Part shown: positions 46,680-56,892 of the stretch, piece after piece
How the letters are laid out: each line of letters begins with the position of its first letter
How positions within the stretch are numbered: position 1 is the first letter of the stretch
DNA from: Lysinibacillus irui
GTDB lineage: Bacteria; Bacillota; Bacilli; Bacillales_A; Planococcaceae
DNA: 64,000 nucleotides
NCBI RefSeq assembly: GCF_028877475.1
Contig: NZ_CP113527.1
Coordinates: 3,279,501-3,343,500 of the forward strand
Direction of reading: 5' to 3'
Notes under the pieces: generated by a model
What the model saw: only the letters and a program-made list of their open reading frames with translations
Told to the model about the DNA's origin: nothing
Databases searched by the model: none
Program-made: the position numbers and the translations under genes

Positions 46680-46712
46680 TTTTACGTTTTGTACGTAAAG
46701 CATTTGTTTGGA

Positions 46713-46746
46713 AAAGAATGGCCTTTCGTCGGGGTCATTCTTTTTT
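46713..46746 (+). terminator. ytzE terminator
   Basis: AAAGAATGGCC pairs with GGGTCATTCTTT around an 8-nt loop with one G-T pair and one mismatch; TTTTTT closes it. Confidence 0.75.
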
Positions 46747-46971
46747 GTCTTTAAAAGGTTAATAGATTTTTGTGAGTTGTTGAAGAGTGGAATTATTGGT
46801 TAAAGAATCTTATTTTCAATCCATTCGATTAGTTGTTTGAATTAGACACTTCACTTTATTATCTTTATAAAATGTTACCCACGTTCTTCATCAAAAGTAT
46901 TTTGACTATTTACAGTTGCTTAACAATCCGTTAAACTCGAAACATTCTAAATGTTGAGAGGAGGATTTTAA

Positions 46972-48141
46972 ATGAAATTTTCTACGTTGTTTCATCCATT
47001 AGTTTGGATTATTTTAGGTGGAACAATTTTCACTCGTATTGCAAGCTTTATGGCAATGCCCTTTTTAGCTATTTATCTACATAATGAAATTGAAGCCTCC
47101 CCTTTACAAATCGGGTTAACGATTGGTATTGCCCCGCTTATTTCCACTGTCGGTGGTTTTTTTGGTGGTTATTTAACAGACCGCTTCGGTAGAAAAAGTG
47201 TTATTCTCCTAACAATCGTCGTTTGGAGTCTTGTATTCTTTGGCTTCGCAACCGTTCATGCTGTTTGGCTTTTTGTACTATTCAATGCTTTGAATGGTCT
47301 TTGCCGTTCATTTTTTGAACCATCCACACAAGCATTAATGATTGATTTTACACCTGCTGATAAACGAAAAAGATTATTTTCATTACGTTACACAGCCATT
47401 AATATTGCCGCTGTCATTGGACCAATCATCGGTGTATACATTTCACAGCTGTCCAGTCCAAGCATCCCTTTTATGCTGACAGGTATTATGTATATTATTT
47501 ACGCTGTTTTTTTATTTTTCGTGTTAAATCGTTATCAAATGCAGCAACCAAAAGCTGTCGCTCAAACAAAAATTCTAAGTACATTCACAATCCTTTTAAC
47601 AAATCGTGTCCTACTTAGCTTTATTTTTGGTGCGATCTTAATCAATATTGGATACTCCCAATTTGATTCTACATTACCGCAAATCATTGAACTAAAAATA
47701 GACGATGGTGCGAAGCTTTATTCTCTATTAATCTCACTCAATGCGGCAGTCGTCTTATTATTACAATTACCGATTAGTATTGTGTCAGAGCGTTTTTCAT
47801 CATCCTCAACATTGTTAGTGGGAATCCTGTTCTTTGCACTTGGACTCTTTTTGTTCGGTTTCTCCAATAACTATACGCTTTATATTATCGCTATGATTAT
47901 TTTTACCATTGGTGAAATATTTGCCTTCCCAACGATGAATGTCATGATTGATGAAATTGCGCCTGATACCCAAAAAGCTACTTATCTTGGCGCAGCACAA
48001 TTTAAAAATTTAGGAGGCTTCATTGGTCCAATCATAGGTGGTTGGCTATTAACTCATTATATGAATGCTATGTTTGCTGTCATCGCCATTCTTGTATTAT
48101 GTAGCTGTATCTTTTACAGATCAAAAACAACAACCCATTAA
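46972..48141 (+). CDS. MFS transporter, drug-efflux type
   Basis: A 12-helix major facilitator of 389 residues. The loop 2-3 signature GGYLTDRFGRKSVILLT (about 63-79) is intact, FFEPSTQALMIDFTPADKRK (about 115) resembles the family's N-terminal half, and NIAAVIGPIIGVYIS is a motif-C-like glycine/proline helix (about 143-157) found in antiporters. Proton-coupled export of small molecules is likely. The ATG is behind GAGAGGAGG. It is monocistronic with a bidirectional terminator after it. The substrate cannot be told. Confidence 0.85.
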   Translation: MKFSTLFHPLVWIILGGTIFTRIASFMAMPFLAIYLHNEIEASPLQIGLTIGIAPLISTVGGFFGGYLTDRFGRKSVILLTIVVWSLVFFGFATVHAVWLFVLFNALNGLCRSFFEPSTQALMIDFTPADKRKRLFSLRYTAINIAAVIGPIIGVYISQLSSPSIPFMLTGIMYIIYAVFLFFVLNRYQMQQPKAVAQTKILSTFTILLTNRVLLSFIFGAILINIGYSQFDSTLPQIIELKIDDGAKLYSLLISLNAAVVLLLQLPISIVSERFSSSSTLLVGILFFALGLFLFGFSNNYTLYIIAMIIFTIGEIFAFPTMNVMIDEIAPDTQKATYLGAAQFKNLGGFIGPIIGGWLLTHYMNAMFAVIAILVLCSCIFYRSKTTTH

Positions 48142-48175
48142 CCTTTCGGTATAGCGACATTTGCTGAATTAAAAC

Positions 48176-48236
48176 AAACGCTCCATTTCTTAAAAATAAC
48201 CAATCTGGCTATCAATGAGAATGGAGCGTTTTTTTA
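48176..48236. terminator. Shared terminator of the MFS gene and the membrane GGDEF gene
   Basis: AACGCTCCATT pairs with AATGGAGCGTT across a long loop; TTTTTTT follows on the plus strand. It ends within the last codons of the convergent gene. Confidence 0.75.
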
Positions 48237-49745
48237 AATTTTATAATGGTTGTCCGCAGCGACTTCTTGATAACTAGAATATTGATCTTTACCAGCATTT
48301 TTAGATTGATAGAGCGCCTTATCTGCCCTTTCAAATAAGCTCATTTCTGTATCTTCAGCAAAATAAAGGGAACCCCCCATACTCACAGATAAGACAGACC
48401 ATTTTTCACTTGTCCGTCCCTCATATTGAACGGTTCTTATTTGAGTCAAAATACTCTCTGCAATTTGCTGCATATGTTGTTCTGTTGTATCGTACAAGAC
48501 AATGGCAAATTCATCTCCACCGAATCTCACAACAAAACCGTTGTTTTTCACTACACGCTTTAAAATCAAGGCTGTTTCAATCAGGATATGATCCCCTTCT
48601 ACATGCCCATATTGATCATTCACTTGCTTAAAATTATCTAAATCGATTAACAATAAACCTGGCACATTCATTTTTCTTTTTCTTAATAAATTGTCAATCT
48701 TCCGTATATAAGTAGCACGATTATAAACACCTGTTAACGGATCAAAGGTCGCCAAGTGGATTGTTTTAGATAAAATTTTATTAATAACTAATAACATAAT
48801 AAAGGAAGTTAGTAAAGCAATGGTTAGTAAAATCCAAAATTGTTGTGTATTTTTTTGGAGTGCTTCAATTTTAGTAAAATTGACAAATTTTACATAAACC
48901 ACTCTTTTTGAGGACTCTCCTCTCACTGTCTCTGCTTCATAAGGCAAAAAAAGATGTGTTTCTATATAACTATGATCTAAGGTTTGATATTCAACTGGCT
49001 CCATTTTTTTCTTGGCTAGCTCAAAATATTTTTGAAATTGTTCGGAATGATCTTGCACGTTGTTCCGCTTTGTTCTTGAATTATCAAAGAAAACTCCACC
49101 AGCGTTAATAGTTTGCACTTCTACTAAATCTTTATATTTAGCAATTAAGTAATCGGCGGTTTTCTCAAAATTAAAGGTTTGAAAGACCGGATCATTCAAT
49201 AAATCGATACCTAGCTCCAGCAAATATTTTTTATCATGTTTTGCTAAATAGCCAAATTTTCGGTATTCCCCTGTCGTCGTTGAAATATCAATTCCATCTG
49301 AATAAAACTCACCGCTAGCGCGTCGCTCATCCAATAAAGCAGAGAAACGTTGACAGCAACGCGAAAAATCCAAGCCAATATCTTTTGCAAATGTCGAGTA
49401 AGTGACTTTGTTGGATTGATCTACTATGTAAATATCCATCCCATGTTTATTTTTCATTTCTTGTAAATCCCAAGTAGCAATATTAGGGTTTTCACGGTAA
49501 TAATTTTTTAAATTTCTAAGTTCCTGCTCCATTTTCTCCGACATATTTTTATCAAAATAGAAATGAGCATTATCAATTGTTTGCATATCTGTCAGAATAT
49601 GATTTTCAATTAACACTTTATTCATGGCTACTTGCTTTTCTATATCCGCCACTAGTATTTGTCTGTTTACATATGAAATGACAGCTACGAGTATAACTGC
49701 AAAAGCTATTAAAGATAGTAATAATTTAATACGCAGGTTCTTCAT
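48234..49745 (-). CDS. Membrane-bound diguanylate cyclase with extracellular sensor
   Basis: A 503-residue protein with two membrane helices (about 7-25 and 303-325) flanking an extracellular sensor of about 275 residues. The cytoplasmic part is a GGDEF domain with the canonical GGDEF at 409-413 (VRFGGDEFAIVL) and YNRATYIRKIDNLL upstream. The RxxD inhibitory site is missing. The sensor has Cys-Cys (FSRCCQRF) near residue 130 and IDISTTTGEYRKFG-like strands, without a clear family. The ATG is behind AGAGGAC. It should synthesise c-di-GMP in response to an unknown external signal. Confidence 0.85.
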   Translation of the reverse strand: MKNLRIKLLLSLIAFAVILVAVISYVNRQILVADIEKQVAMNKVLIENHILTDMQTIDNAHFYFDKNMSEKMEQELRNLKNYYRENPNIATWDLQEMKNKHGMDIYIVDQSNKVTYSTFAKDIGLDFSRCCQRFSALLDERRASGEFYSDGIDISTTTGEYRKFGYLAKHDKKYLLELGIDLLNDPVFQTFNFEKTADYLIAKYKDLVEVQTINAGGVFFDNSRTKRNNVQDHSEQFQKYFELAKKKMEPVEYQTLDHSYIETHLFLPYEAETVRGESSKRVVYVKFVNFTKIEALQKNTQQFWILLTIALLTSFIMLLVINKILSKTIHLATFDPLTGVYNRATYIRKIDNLLRKRKMNVPGLLLIDLDNFKQVNDQYGHVEGDHILIETALILKRVVKNNGFVVRFGGDEFAIVLYDTTEQHMQQIAESILTQIRTVQYEGRTSEKWSVLSVSMGGSLYFAEDTEMSLFERADKALYQSKNAGKDQYSSYQEVAADNHYKI

Positions 49746-49869
49746 TTTTTTGTCCTCTACTTATTTACACTATCATATTTTGGAAACATTTAGAGAAATG
49801 ATAAGTTCCATGACTATATCACCATAACTCATTTCATATTATACAGTTACTGTTCTTATACTGTATATA

Positions 49870-49901
49870 AAAATCCCCGATGCTATATTAGCATCGAGGA
49901 A
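49870..49901 (-). terminator. Terminator after the pseudouridine synthase gene
   Basis: On the minus strand CCTCGATGC pairs with GCATCGGGG (one G-T) around a 7-nt loop, followed by ATTTTTAT. Confidence 0.85.
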
Positions 49902-49905
49902 TTGG

Positions 49906-50619
49906 TTAATGATTGTTTTGTAAGCTCTCAAGCTCTTCTGATGTCAACTCGCGATATTCACCTAACGCTAGGTTATCATCTAATTTTAGATTCCCCATGG
50001 ATAAACGCTTTAAGTACGTTACTCGTTTACCTACCGTCTCGAACATTCGCTTTACTTGATGAAATTTGCCTTCCTGTATCGTTAGCTCAATTTCTGATTG
50101 CTGCGCAGATTTTAAGATTACAAGCTTTCCTGGCTTTGTTATATAGCCATCATCTAATTCCACTCCATGAGCAAACTTCTCTGCATCCTCTTCCGTCACT
50201 ACGCCATCAATCTGTGCGTAATAAACTTTTGGTACGTGTTTTTTCGGAGACAATAAGTTATGAGCTAAGATACCATCATTTGTTAATAACAGCAAACCCT
50301 CCGTATCTTTATCTAAACGGCCTACTGGGAATGGCTGAAAATGCTGGTGTAATGGTTCTAATAAATCAATAACTGTTTCATCTCTTAAATCTTCTGTGGC
50401 AGAAATAACACCAGGTGGTTTATTCATCATAAAATAGACAAACTCTGTGTACACGACGCGTTCTCCAAACACCGACACATTCTGCTGTTCAGGGTCTACG
50501 TGTAATGCTGCATCTTTCACATAAGCACCATCCACTGTGACAGCTTTTTGCTTTAATAGCTGCTTCACTTCCTTACGTGAACCGTACCCCATATTTGCTA
50601 GTAATTTATCTAAACGCAT
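49906..50619 (-). CDS. ytzG: RsuA-type 16S rRNA pseudouridine synthase
   Basis: Isomerises a uridine in small-subunit rRNA. It has 237 residues: an N-terminal S4 domain (MRLDKLLANMGYGSRKEVKQ) and the RsuA catalytic domain with VGRLDKDTEGLLLLTND, which holds the catalytic Asp, then YYAQIDGVV and IQEGKFHQVKRMFETVGKRV. The ATG is behind AGGAGTGG. It starts 11 bp after the ytgP stop and is read as one unit with it, an arrangement found in Bacillales. The target position (U516 in E. coli numbering) is inferred from family. Confidence 0.9.
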   Translation of the reverse strand: MRLDKLLANMGYGSRKEVKQLLKQKAVTVDGAYVKDAALHVDPEQQNVSVFGERVVYTEFVYFMMNKPPGVISATEDLRDETVIDLLEPLHQHFQPFPVGRLDKDTEGLLLLTNDGILAHNLLSPKKHVPKVYYAQIDGVVTEEDAEKFAHGVELDDGYITKPGKLVILKSAQQSEIELTIQEGKFHQVKRMFETVGKRVTYLKRLSMGNLKLDDNLALGEYRELTSEELESLQNNH

Positions 50620-50629
50620 TGTACCACTC

Positions 50630-52252
50630 CTATTTTATACCCAGTTTACTCGTAATACGAGTCAATCGTTCACCCAATAGCTTTTGTGCTAAACCTAAAC
50701 GGAGTGATAAAAAGCCATAGACAGCTGCACCGACTCCGGCACAAACAATAGAAAATAGTAATGCTGAGAATTTACTATCAACTGGCCCCATTAATAATTC
50801 CAATAATTTATGCACAATCAATACGCTAATGGCCATTGCCATTGTTAATAAAGCAATTAACATAACACGACGAACAACCATTTCTGATCGATAATTTAAT
50901 GTTTTTCGTAACACAAGGATATTGATAATAATTGATACGCTATAACCAATAGCCGTTGCTACAATAGCACCATCTGCCTCCAGCCAGCGGATTAATGGGA
51001 TATTTAATGCAAGCTTGACGAAAATCCCTGATAATAAGCTGAAAACAATCCACTTTTGAAAATCGATCCCTTGTAACAAGGCAGCAGTTACTTGGAATAA
51101 AGCAAATAAAATGGCAACCGGTGCATAATGAGCTAAAATGGTTGCACCCATTTCACTTTCCGAATAAAGCATAAAGTAAATTTCATTTGCTAATAGAGAA
51201 ATCCCTACCACTGCTGGCAATGTAATAAAAATTAAAATTTGATAGGTTTTATCCATTGCATGACGTAGTGATAAATACTCGCCCTGAGTGTAATACTTAG
51301 TAATGGTCGGGACAAGCGCCATGGAAAACCCTGTTGCTAGCATAACGGGAATGATTACAACCTTATGTGTCATAAAGTTGATCATTGATAAATACGTATC
51401 AGTCACCTCAGCTAAACCAATCGATGTCATCGCTCCATTAAACGTGAGCATGTCGACTAATTGGAATAAAGGATTGGCTACCCCAACAAACACCATTGGT
51501 ATGGAGTAGGTAATGACCTCTTTGTAAATATTAGACATAGGCAGCTGTGTGGACGTTACACTTTGACTACGTAGTAGATTGAATTCTGGCTGATACTTTT
51601 TCCAGTAATAATACAAAACACCTAATCCACCAATTGCTCCAATAAAGGCAGCAAATACAGCAAAGGAAATCGCTGTCTCTGGTTTACCTTTGAACACAAT
51701 GACTACTAGGAAGGAACCACCCAGTAACACAACAATTCGCACAATTTGTTCTACTAATTGTGAAACTGCAGTAGGCTCCATTTTGTCATAGCCTTGGAAA
51801 AAGCCACGCCATAGACTCATAAATGGGACTACAATTAAAGCAAAGCTGACCCAACGTATGACTGAAGCAATTTGTTCGACTGTAAAGACCTGTTCCTCAC
51901 TCTTAATGACCAGCCCTGCTATTGGCGTTGCAAGAAGAAAGAGTGCAATAAATGCCGCGAAGCCTGTCACCATCATAATGAGGATGCCCGATTTCATTAG
52001 CTTGCGACCTGATTGATAATCTCCCATTGCATTATACTTGGAAACGAACTTAGAAACCGCGATTGGCGCACCTGAAATGGCTATTGCCAACATGATAGAA
52101 TAAGGGATATATGCATATTGATAAAGTGCGATGTTCTTCTCACCCACAATTGCATAAAACGGAAAAATATAAATTAATCCGAGGACCTTCGATAAAAACA
52201 TCCCCATTGTTAATATCGCAGTACCTTTCATTAAATTGGACATCATACCCAT
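50630..52252 (-). CDS. ytgP: YtgP, MurJ-like lipid II flippase family
   Basis: A MOP-superfamily polysaccharide exporter/flippase of 540 residues with about 14 membrane helices. The start MSNLMKGTAILTMGMFLSKV is very close to that of YtgP; the typical PFYAIVGEKNIALYQYAYIP follows. Family members of this type substitute for MurJ in flipping lipid II. There are three closely spaced ATGs (52252, 52246, 52243), none with a good Shine-Dalgarno, so the start is uncertain by three codons. Upstream of the pseudouridine synthase gene. Confidence 0.9.
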   Translation of the reverse strand: MGMMSNLMKGTAILTMGMFLSKVLGLIYIFPFYAIVGEKNIALYQYAYIPYSIMLAIAISGAPIAVSKFVSKYNAMGDYQSGRKLMKSGILIMMVTGFAAFIALFLLATPIAGLVIKSEEQVFTVEQIASVIRWVSFALIVVPFMSLWRGFFQGYDKMEPTAVSQLVEQIVRIVVLLGGSFLVVIVFKGKPETAISFAVFAAFIGAIGGLGVLYYYWKKYQPEFNLLRSQSVTSTQLPMSNIYKEVITYSIPMVFVGVANPLFQLVDMLTFNGAMTSIGLAEVTDTYLSMINFMTHKVVIIPVMLATGFSMALVPTITKYYTQGEYLSLRHAMDKTYQILIFITLPAVVGISLLANEIYFMLYSESEMGATILAHYAPVAILFALFQVTAALLQGIDFQKWIVFSLLSGIFVKLALNIPLIRWLEADGAIVATAIGYSVSIIINILVLRKTLNYRSEMVVRRVMLIALLTMAMAISVLIVHKLLELLMGPVDSKFSALLFSIVCAGVGAAVYGFLSLRLGLAQKLLGERLTRITSKLGIK

Positions 52253-52462
52253 CCATTCATTGTAAAATCAATATTAATATCGTAACACTTTAAAGGCTCT
52301 TATAAAACATTTTCCATACTCAAACACGACATGCAAACGCTGTCACCTTGTAAATGATTTAAGTAAACCAATTGTAATCTTACCACATTTATAGGAAATG
52401 AGACGCATAAAAACACCAAAAAGTTCATTCATAAAGAAACTTGATGAAAAAAGGCCTTAAAA

Positions 52463-52497
52463 TAATCGGTGAGGATGTAGAAAATCCCCACCGATTT
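52463..52497 (-). terminator. asnB terminator
   Basis: AATCGGTG and GGAT pair with ATCC and CACCGATT with a single mismatch; the minus-strand tail is ATTATTTTAAG. Confidence 0.7.
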
Positions 52498-52507
52498 GAA
52501 TATTTCT

Positions 52508-54358
52508 TTATACCATGTCCACGAAGAACTTTTTGTACCATACTAGGAATACATAAGCTGTCCAAATATAGCGACCACGATTTGCTTTTCCTTCATAGTG
52601 CTCATCTAAATAGCCTACTAATTGTTTTGTATCAAAGAATTCATTCGCAAAGTCAGTTGTAAACATTTCTTTTACCATGTTGTAATACTTTTCTTCACGT
52701 AACCAGTGACGAATTGGCACTGGGAATCCAAGTTTTGGACGTTTTGCCCATTCTTCTGGTAACTCTTGATGTGCAGCTTGACGTAACACATACTTTGTAT
52801 CAATATCATTGACACGGTATCTAGATGGAATATCTTTCGCTAATTCCATAACTTCCTTATCTAAAAATGGTACACGTAATTCGATCGAATGTGCCATACT
52901 CATTTTATCTGCCTTTAATAATATGTCACCTGGCATCCAAAGGTTTAGATCTAGGTACTGCATTTTTGTCACATCGTCATCACCAGGGACTTCATCATAA
53001 ATACGTTTTGTAATCGATTTGACAGATGGGGCATTTTTATAAGCAGGCTTTAGAACATTGATGGCATCTACTTCATCCCAAACTACTGCTTCCCCAATAA
53101 AACGTTCTTCTACTGTTTGGGCACCTTTAATAAGGAAGTTCGTATATTGATTTTTCGGTAAAGCTTCTGCCATTCCGCGTAATGTTTTACGAAGACCTAA
53201 TGGTAGTTTTTCGTATTTTTGCATTCTTCCTGAATTTTGATACCAAGCATAGCCACCAAAAATTTCATCAGCGCCTTCACCTGATAGGACAACTGTTACA
53301 TCTTTTGAAGCAAGCTCCGAAAGGAAGTAAAGTGGTACTGAAGATGGATTAGATTGTGGCTCGTCCATATGCCATTGAATTTTAGGAAGTGCTTCAAAGC
53401 ACTCATCTGCCGTAATGTATCTACGTTCATTTTGAATATTTAACGTATCTGATAAATCTTTTGCAAGGTTTGTTTCATTGAACATATCTTCATAGTCAGC
53501 AAATCCAACTGAGAAGGATTTATCTGGGCGTAATAAAGACGTTATATAACTAGAGTCAATACCACCTGACAGGAATGAACCAACCTTTACATCACTAATT
53601 TTATGAGCCTCTACAGACTCTTTCACAGTGGAACGAATATCTTCAATATATTTTTCTATCGGTGCTTCTTTTGCATGGAATTTTTTATCCCAATATTGAA
53701 CGATTTGCTTTTGACCATTTTGAATCAGCATATAGTGTGCTGGTGGTAATTTAAAGACACCTTTAAAGAATGTTTCATCCATAGATGAATACTGGAATGT
53801 TAAATACGGGCGTAATGCCTGTTTATTTAATTCTTTTATAAAAGAAGGATGTGGTAAAAACGATTTAATTTCAGAACCGAAAATAAATGTACCATCTGTT
53901 GTATGCTCAGAGTAGTACAATGGTTTAATACCAAAGCCATCACGAGCGATAAATTGTAAATCATTCTTTTTATCCCAAATACAGAAGGCAAACATCCCAC
54001 GTAATTTTTTCACAAAATCTACGCCATATTCTACATAACCATAAATAATAACTTCACTATCTGATTGTGTTTTAAAAGTATGACCTTTTTCAATTAAATC
54101 TGCACGCAGCTCTTGGAAGTTAAAAATCTCTCCATTAAATACAAGCACGATATTGCCGTCTTCACTATATAATGGTTGATTCGCTACGTCTGATAAGTCA
54201 ATAATACTTAATCGACGGAAACCTAACGTTACTTTATCGTCACTATGAATACCGCCGCTATCCGGTCCGCGGTGAATAATTGTATTCATCATATTTTCTA
54301 TTGTTTGATGATGATCAATCACATTTGTTCCATTAATATACCCTATAAATCCGCACAT
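52508..54358 (-). CDS. asnB: Asparagine synthase (glutamine-hydrolysing)
   Basis: Transfers the amide of glutamine to aspartate with ATP. It has 616 residues. It starts MCGFIGYINGTN with the N-terminal nucleophile Cys2, and has the glutaminase motifs IIHRGPDSGG, RRLSIIDLSD and VFNGEIFNFQELR. The synthetase domain has the PP-loop GSFLSGGIDSSYI, and VVLSGEGADEIFGGY. I chose the ATG at 54358, since Cys must follow the initiator Met; the open frame extends 63 bp further. GAGGTG lies 9 nt before it. AsnB and AsnO paralogues are not distinguishable from this alone. Confidence 0.93.
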   Translation of the reverse strand: MCGFIGYINGTNVIDHHQTIENMMNTIIHRGPDSGGIHSDDKVTLGFRRLSIIDLSDVANQPLYSEDGNIVLVFNGEIFNFQELRADLIEKGHTFKTQSDSEVIIYGYVEYGVDFVKKLRGMFAFCIWDKKNDLQFIARDGFGIKPLYYSEHTTDGTFIFGSEIKSFLPHPSFIKELNKQALRPYLTFQYSSMDETFFKGVFKLPPAHYMLIQNGQKQIVQYWDKKFHAKEAPIEKYIEDIRSTVKESVEAHKISDVKVGSFLSGGIDSSYITSLLRPDKSFSVGFADYEDMFNETNLAKDLSDTLNIQNERRYITADECFEALPKIQWHMDEPQSNPSSVPLYFLSELASKDVTVVLSGEGADEIFGGYAWYQNSGRMQKYEKLPLGLRKTLRGMAEALPKNQYTNFLIKGAQTVEERFIGEAVVWDEVDAINVLKPAYKNAPSVKSITKRIYDEVPGDDDVTKMQYLDLNLWMPGDILLKADKMSMAHSIELRVPFLDKEVMELAKDIPSRYRVNDIDTKYVLRQAAHQELPEEWAKRPKLGFPVPIRHWLREEKYYNMVKEMFTTDFANEFFDTKQLVGYLDEHYEGKANRGRYIWTAYVFLVWYKKFFVDMV

Positions 54359-54647
54359 TCTATTTTTCACCTCATAATTTAGTGCATAACCTTTACCATA
54401 ATAGCACGAAAAGACATTCATTTCATGCTGACAATGCTAATAAAGGAAAACTTTCATCGTTATAATTGAATAACAAAGATTATTGTGTTTCATTCTACTA
54501 TAAATAGTGTTCATCATGAAAGATGAGATAAAGAATTATAAAACACTTTTCTATTATTTTCAATGTCAAACAAGCCCCCTCTCTCTATATAGACTTCATG
54601 TATAATAGGAAAGATTCCTAAATTGAACAGAAAGTGAGTTTCTAACT

Positions 54648-55898
54648 ATGTATGATGTAATCGTGATCGGTGGTGGCCCATCTGGTTTAATGGCGGCAAT
54701 TGCTGCTGGAGAGCGTAAAAAGAAAGTTTTATTGTTAGAAAAAGGAGCGAAACTTGGCAAAAAATTAGCCATTTCTGGCGGTGGACGCTGTAATGTTACA
54801 AATCGTTTGCCTGTCGAAGAAATCGTAAAGCATATACCTGGTAATGGTCGTTTTCTCTATAGCCCGTTTACCGTTTATAATAATGAAGATATTATTACAT
54901 TTTTTGAAGGGCTTGGTGTGGCACTGAAGGAAGAGGATCATGGCAGAATGTTCCCTGTGTCAAATCGTGCACAAGATGTTGTCGATGCGTTGATTAGGCA
55001 GCTTCAACATCTCCATGTCGAGGTTCGTTTACACACAGCCGTTAGTAAGCTTGTTATGGATGAGGAAAAAATTCTTGGTGTACGTCTTGCTGATGGCTCA
55101 GAAGTTCGTAGCCAAGCAGTCGTTGTGGCTGTTGGTGGTAAGGCTGTCCCACAAACAGGTTCAACAGGAGACGGCTATCCATGGGCAGAACGGGCTGGCC
55201 ATACAATTACAACATTATTTCCAACTGAAGTCCCCGTTATTTCAAAAGAGGATTTTATACAAGCGCGTGAGCTTCAGGGGCTAGCATTACGTGATGTGGC
55301 TGTATCTGTGTTAAACAAAAAGGGTAAGGTGCTCGTTACACATCAAATGGATATGCTCTTCACCCATTTTGGCTTAAGTGGTCCTGCTGTTTTACGCTGT
55401 AGTCAATTTGTTGTCAAAGAATTAATGAAAACAGGCTATGAGCCAGTGACCATGCGTATACAAACACTAGTTGATTATAATGAGGAAACATGTTTGCAAT
55501 ATTTAAATAGGCTAATCAAGGAAGATCCAAAAAAGGCAGTGAAAAATGTTTGGAAGGGCATTGCCCCTGAACGTTGGCTATTATTTTTATGTGAACGAGC
55601 AAATATCGATGTCCAATTGACAGGTGCCGAATTATCCCAAGATAAAATCCGTCAGCTAGCACGTTTACTAGTGAACTTCACATTGACAGTGAACGGCACA
55701 CAGTCACTTGATAAAGCCTTTGTTACAGGCGGTGGTGTCTCCGTAAAAGAAATCGAGCCGAAAACAATGGCTTCTAAGAAAAAAGAAGGATTGTTCTTCT
55801 GTGGGGAAATTCTTGATATTCATGGCTATACAGGAGGCTATAATATCACCTCCGCCCTCGTAACAGGACGTATTGCAGGAATGAATGCGGCTTTATAA
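54648..55898 (+). CDS. ytfP: YtfP, HI0933-family flavoprotein
   Basis: A FAD-binding oxidoreductase of unknown substrate, 416 residues. It starts with the Rossmann [20 protein letters not shown], followed by [16 protein letters not shown] and the C-terminal [20 protein letters not shown]. This combination defines the HI0933/YtfP family (BaiN-like), members of which reduce bile acid derivatives in some species, but the general role is unknown. A TATAAT is present at 54601-54606. It is near ytgP, as in B. subtilis. It ends at a bidirectional terminator. Confidence 0.88.
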   Translation: MYDVIVIGGGPSGLMAAIAAGERKKKVLLLEKGAKLGKKLAISGGGRCNVTNRLPVEEIVKHIPGNGRFLYSPFTVYNNEDIITFFEGLGVALKEEDHGRMFPVSNRAQDVVDALIRQLQHLHVEVRLHTAVSKLVMDEEKILGVRLADGSEVRSQAVVVAVGGKAVPQTGSTGDGYPWAERAGHTITTLFPTEVPVISKEDFIQARELQGLALRDVAVSVLNKKGKVLVTHQMDMLFTHFGLSGPAVLRCSQFVVKELMKTGYEPVTMRIQTLVDYNEETCLQYLNRLIKEDPKKAVKNVWKGIAPERWLLFLCERANIDVQLTGAELSQDKIRQLARLLVNFTLTVNGTQSLDKAFVTGGGVSVKEIEPKTMASKKKEGLFFCGEILDIHGYTGGYNITSALVTGRIAGMNAAL

Positions 55899-55905
55899 TA
55901 GAAGA

Positions 55906-55941
55906 AAAAGCGTGTCCGAGAAAAATGGACACGCCTTTTTT
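55906..55941. terminator. Shared terminator of ytfP and the AIM24 gene
   Basis: GCGTGTCC pairs with GGACACGC around a 9-nt loop; TTTTTT on the plus side and TTTTTC on the minus side. Confidence 0.9.
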
Positions 55942-56632
55942 AGCTTTCACTAGACATATAAACTTCTTCAAACGGCTGGATAATAACAAAGCCCTCACCT
56001 GAAAACGCCATCTGGATAGATTCACCACTACCACGACCGATAAAGGTACGGAAGCTGATATCCGTTTTAAATTCAGGTGTTAGACTGCCTGACCAAGCAA
56101 CAGTAGCATGTGGATCAGTATAGACAGTTTCACCTGGTTTCACTAATAACGTCAATGGTTCAAAATGTGTTGTAATCGCTACTTTTCCTGTACCTTGTAA
56201 TGTTACATTAAATAAACCGCCTGACATGATGCCAGCCATTTTACGCATTAAACGGATATCCCAGTTGATGCTAGGTTCAAAGGCCAGTAAATCATTCCCA
56301 TTTACACAAATACTGTCGTTTTTCAAATCAAAGACCGTTACTTTCTTTCCTTGGTCCGCTAAGTATAATCTGCCCTTTCCGCTAGCTTTCATTAATTGCG
56401 TTCCTTCACCTGTTAACGCCTTTTTAAACATCTTGCCAAGCCCATGCTCTAAAACACGCTCACGTTCAAATTTAATGTCTCCAGTATAGGAGATCATGGC
56501 GCCCATTTTCGACCATACTTCTCCGTTTAAATTAACCTCTAATACACGTTCCGTTTCCAATTCGAAATAATCATTTTCATTGTCATCCTGTTGTGTTTTA
56601 TTAATAAATTCATCTAAAGAAAATTTCCCCAT
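55940..56632 (-). CDS. AIM24-family protein
   Basis: A 230-residue beta-rich protein of the AIM24 (TIGR00266) family, which also occurs in mitochondria but has no settled biochemical role in bacteria. Motifs include VWSKMGAMISYTGDIKFE, SGKGRLYLADQGKKVTVF, GGLFNVTLQGTGKVAITT, TDPHATVAWSGSLTPEFK and GSGESIQMAFSGEGFVIIQP. I use the ATG at 56632, behind AGGGAGGG; the frame runs upstream to 56686 without a ribosome site. The 260 bp upstream contain the palindrome TGTTATATAACA that is also present near acsA. Confidence 0.85.
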   Translation of the reverse strand: MGKFSLDEFINKTQQDDNENDYFELETERVLEVNLNGEVWSKMGAMISYTGDIKFERERVLEHGLGKMFKKALTGEGTQLMKASGKGRLYLADQGKKVTVFDLKNDSICVNGNDLLAFEPSINWDIRLMRKMAGIMSGGLFNVTLQGTGKVAITTHFEPLTLLVKPGETVYTDPHATVAWSGSLTPEFKTDISFRTFIGRGSGESIQMAFSGEGFVIIQPFEEVYMSSES

Positions 56633-56817
56633 AATGAATCCCTCCCTAATTACCTTATATACGTTTTTCTTTGAGAAAAGATTCAAATTTTAACTGTTTG
56701 TTCCTTATCCCGTGTTTCGTTACAAATTTTCTCTTTTAATAACGAAATCACGTTATTTCCAGTAATGTTATTGACATCCTTTGTGGACTGTTATACATTA
56801 AACGAAGAAATAACGAT

Positions 56818-56829
56818 TGTTATATAACA
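56818..56829. promoter_or_regulatory. Palindrome TGTTATATAACA, copy 3 (upstream of the AIM24 gene)
   Basis: The same perfect 12-mer as at 20546. It is 186 bp upstream of the AIM24 start and between that gene and the OFA carrier's terminator. Confidence 0.4.
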
Positions 56830-56838
56830 CTCACTGCA

Positions 56839-56884
56839 AAAAAATACTATATAAGTGCCATGTGCGAAATGACACCTATATAGT
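56839..56884 (-). terminator. Terminator after the OFA-type MFS gene
   Basis: ACTATATAGGTG pairs with CACTTATATAGT with internal mismatches and further CAT/ATG pairing; TTTTTTT follows on the minus strand. Confidence 0.8.
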
Positions 56885-56892
56885 AGTTCAAA

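Noticed and set aside
49902-50372. Plus-strand open frame of 156 codons
   Set aside because: Antisense to the pseudouridine synthase; no start signal.
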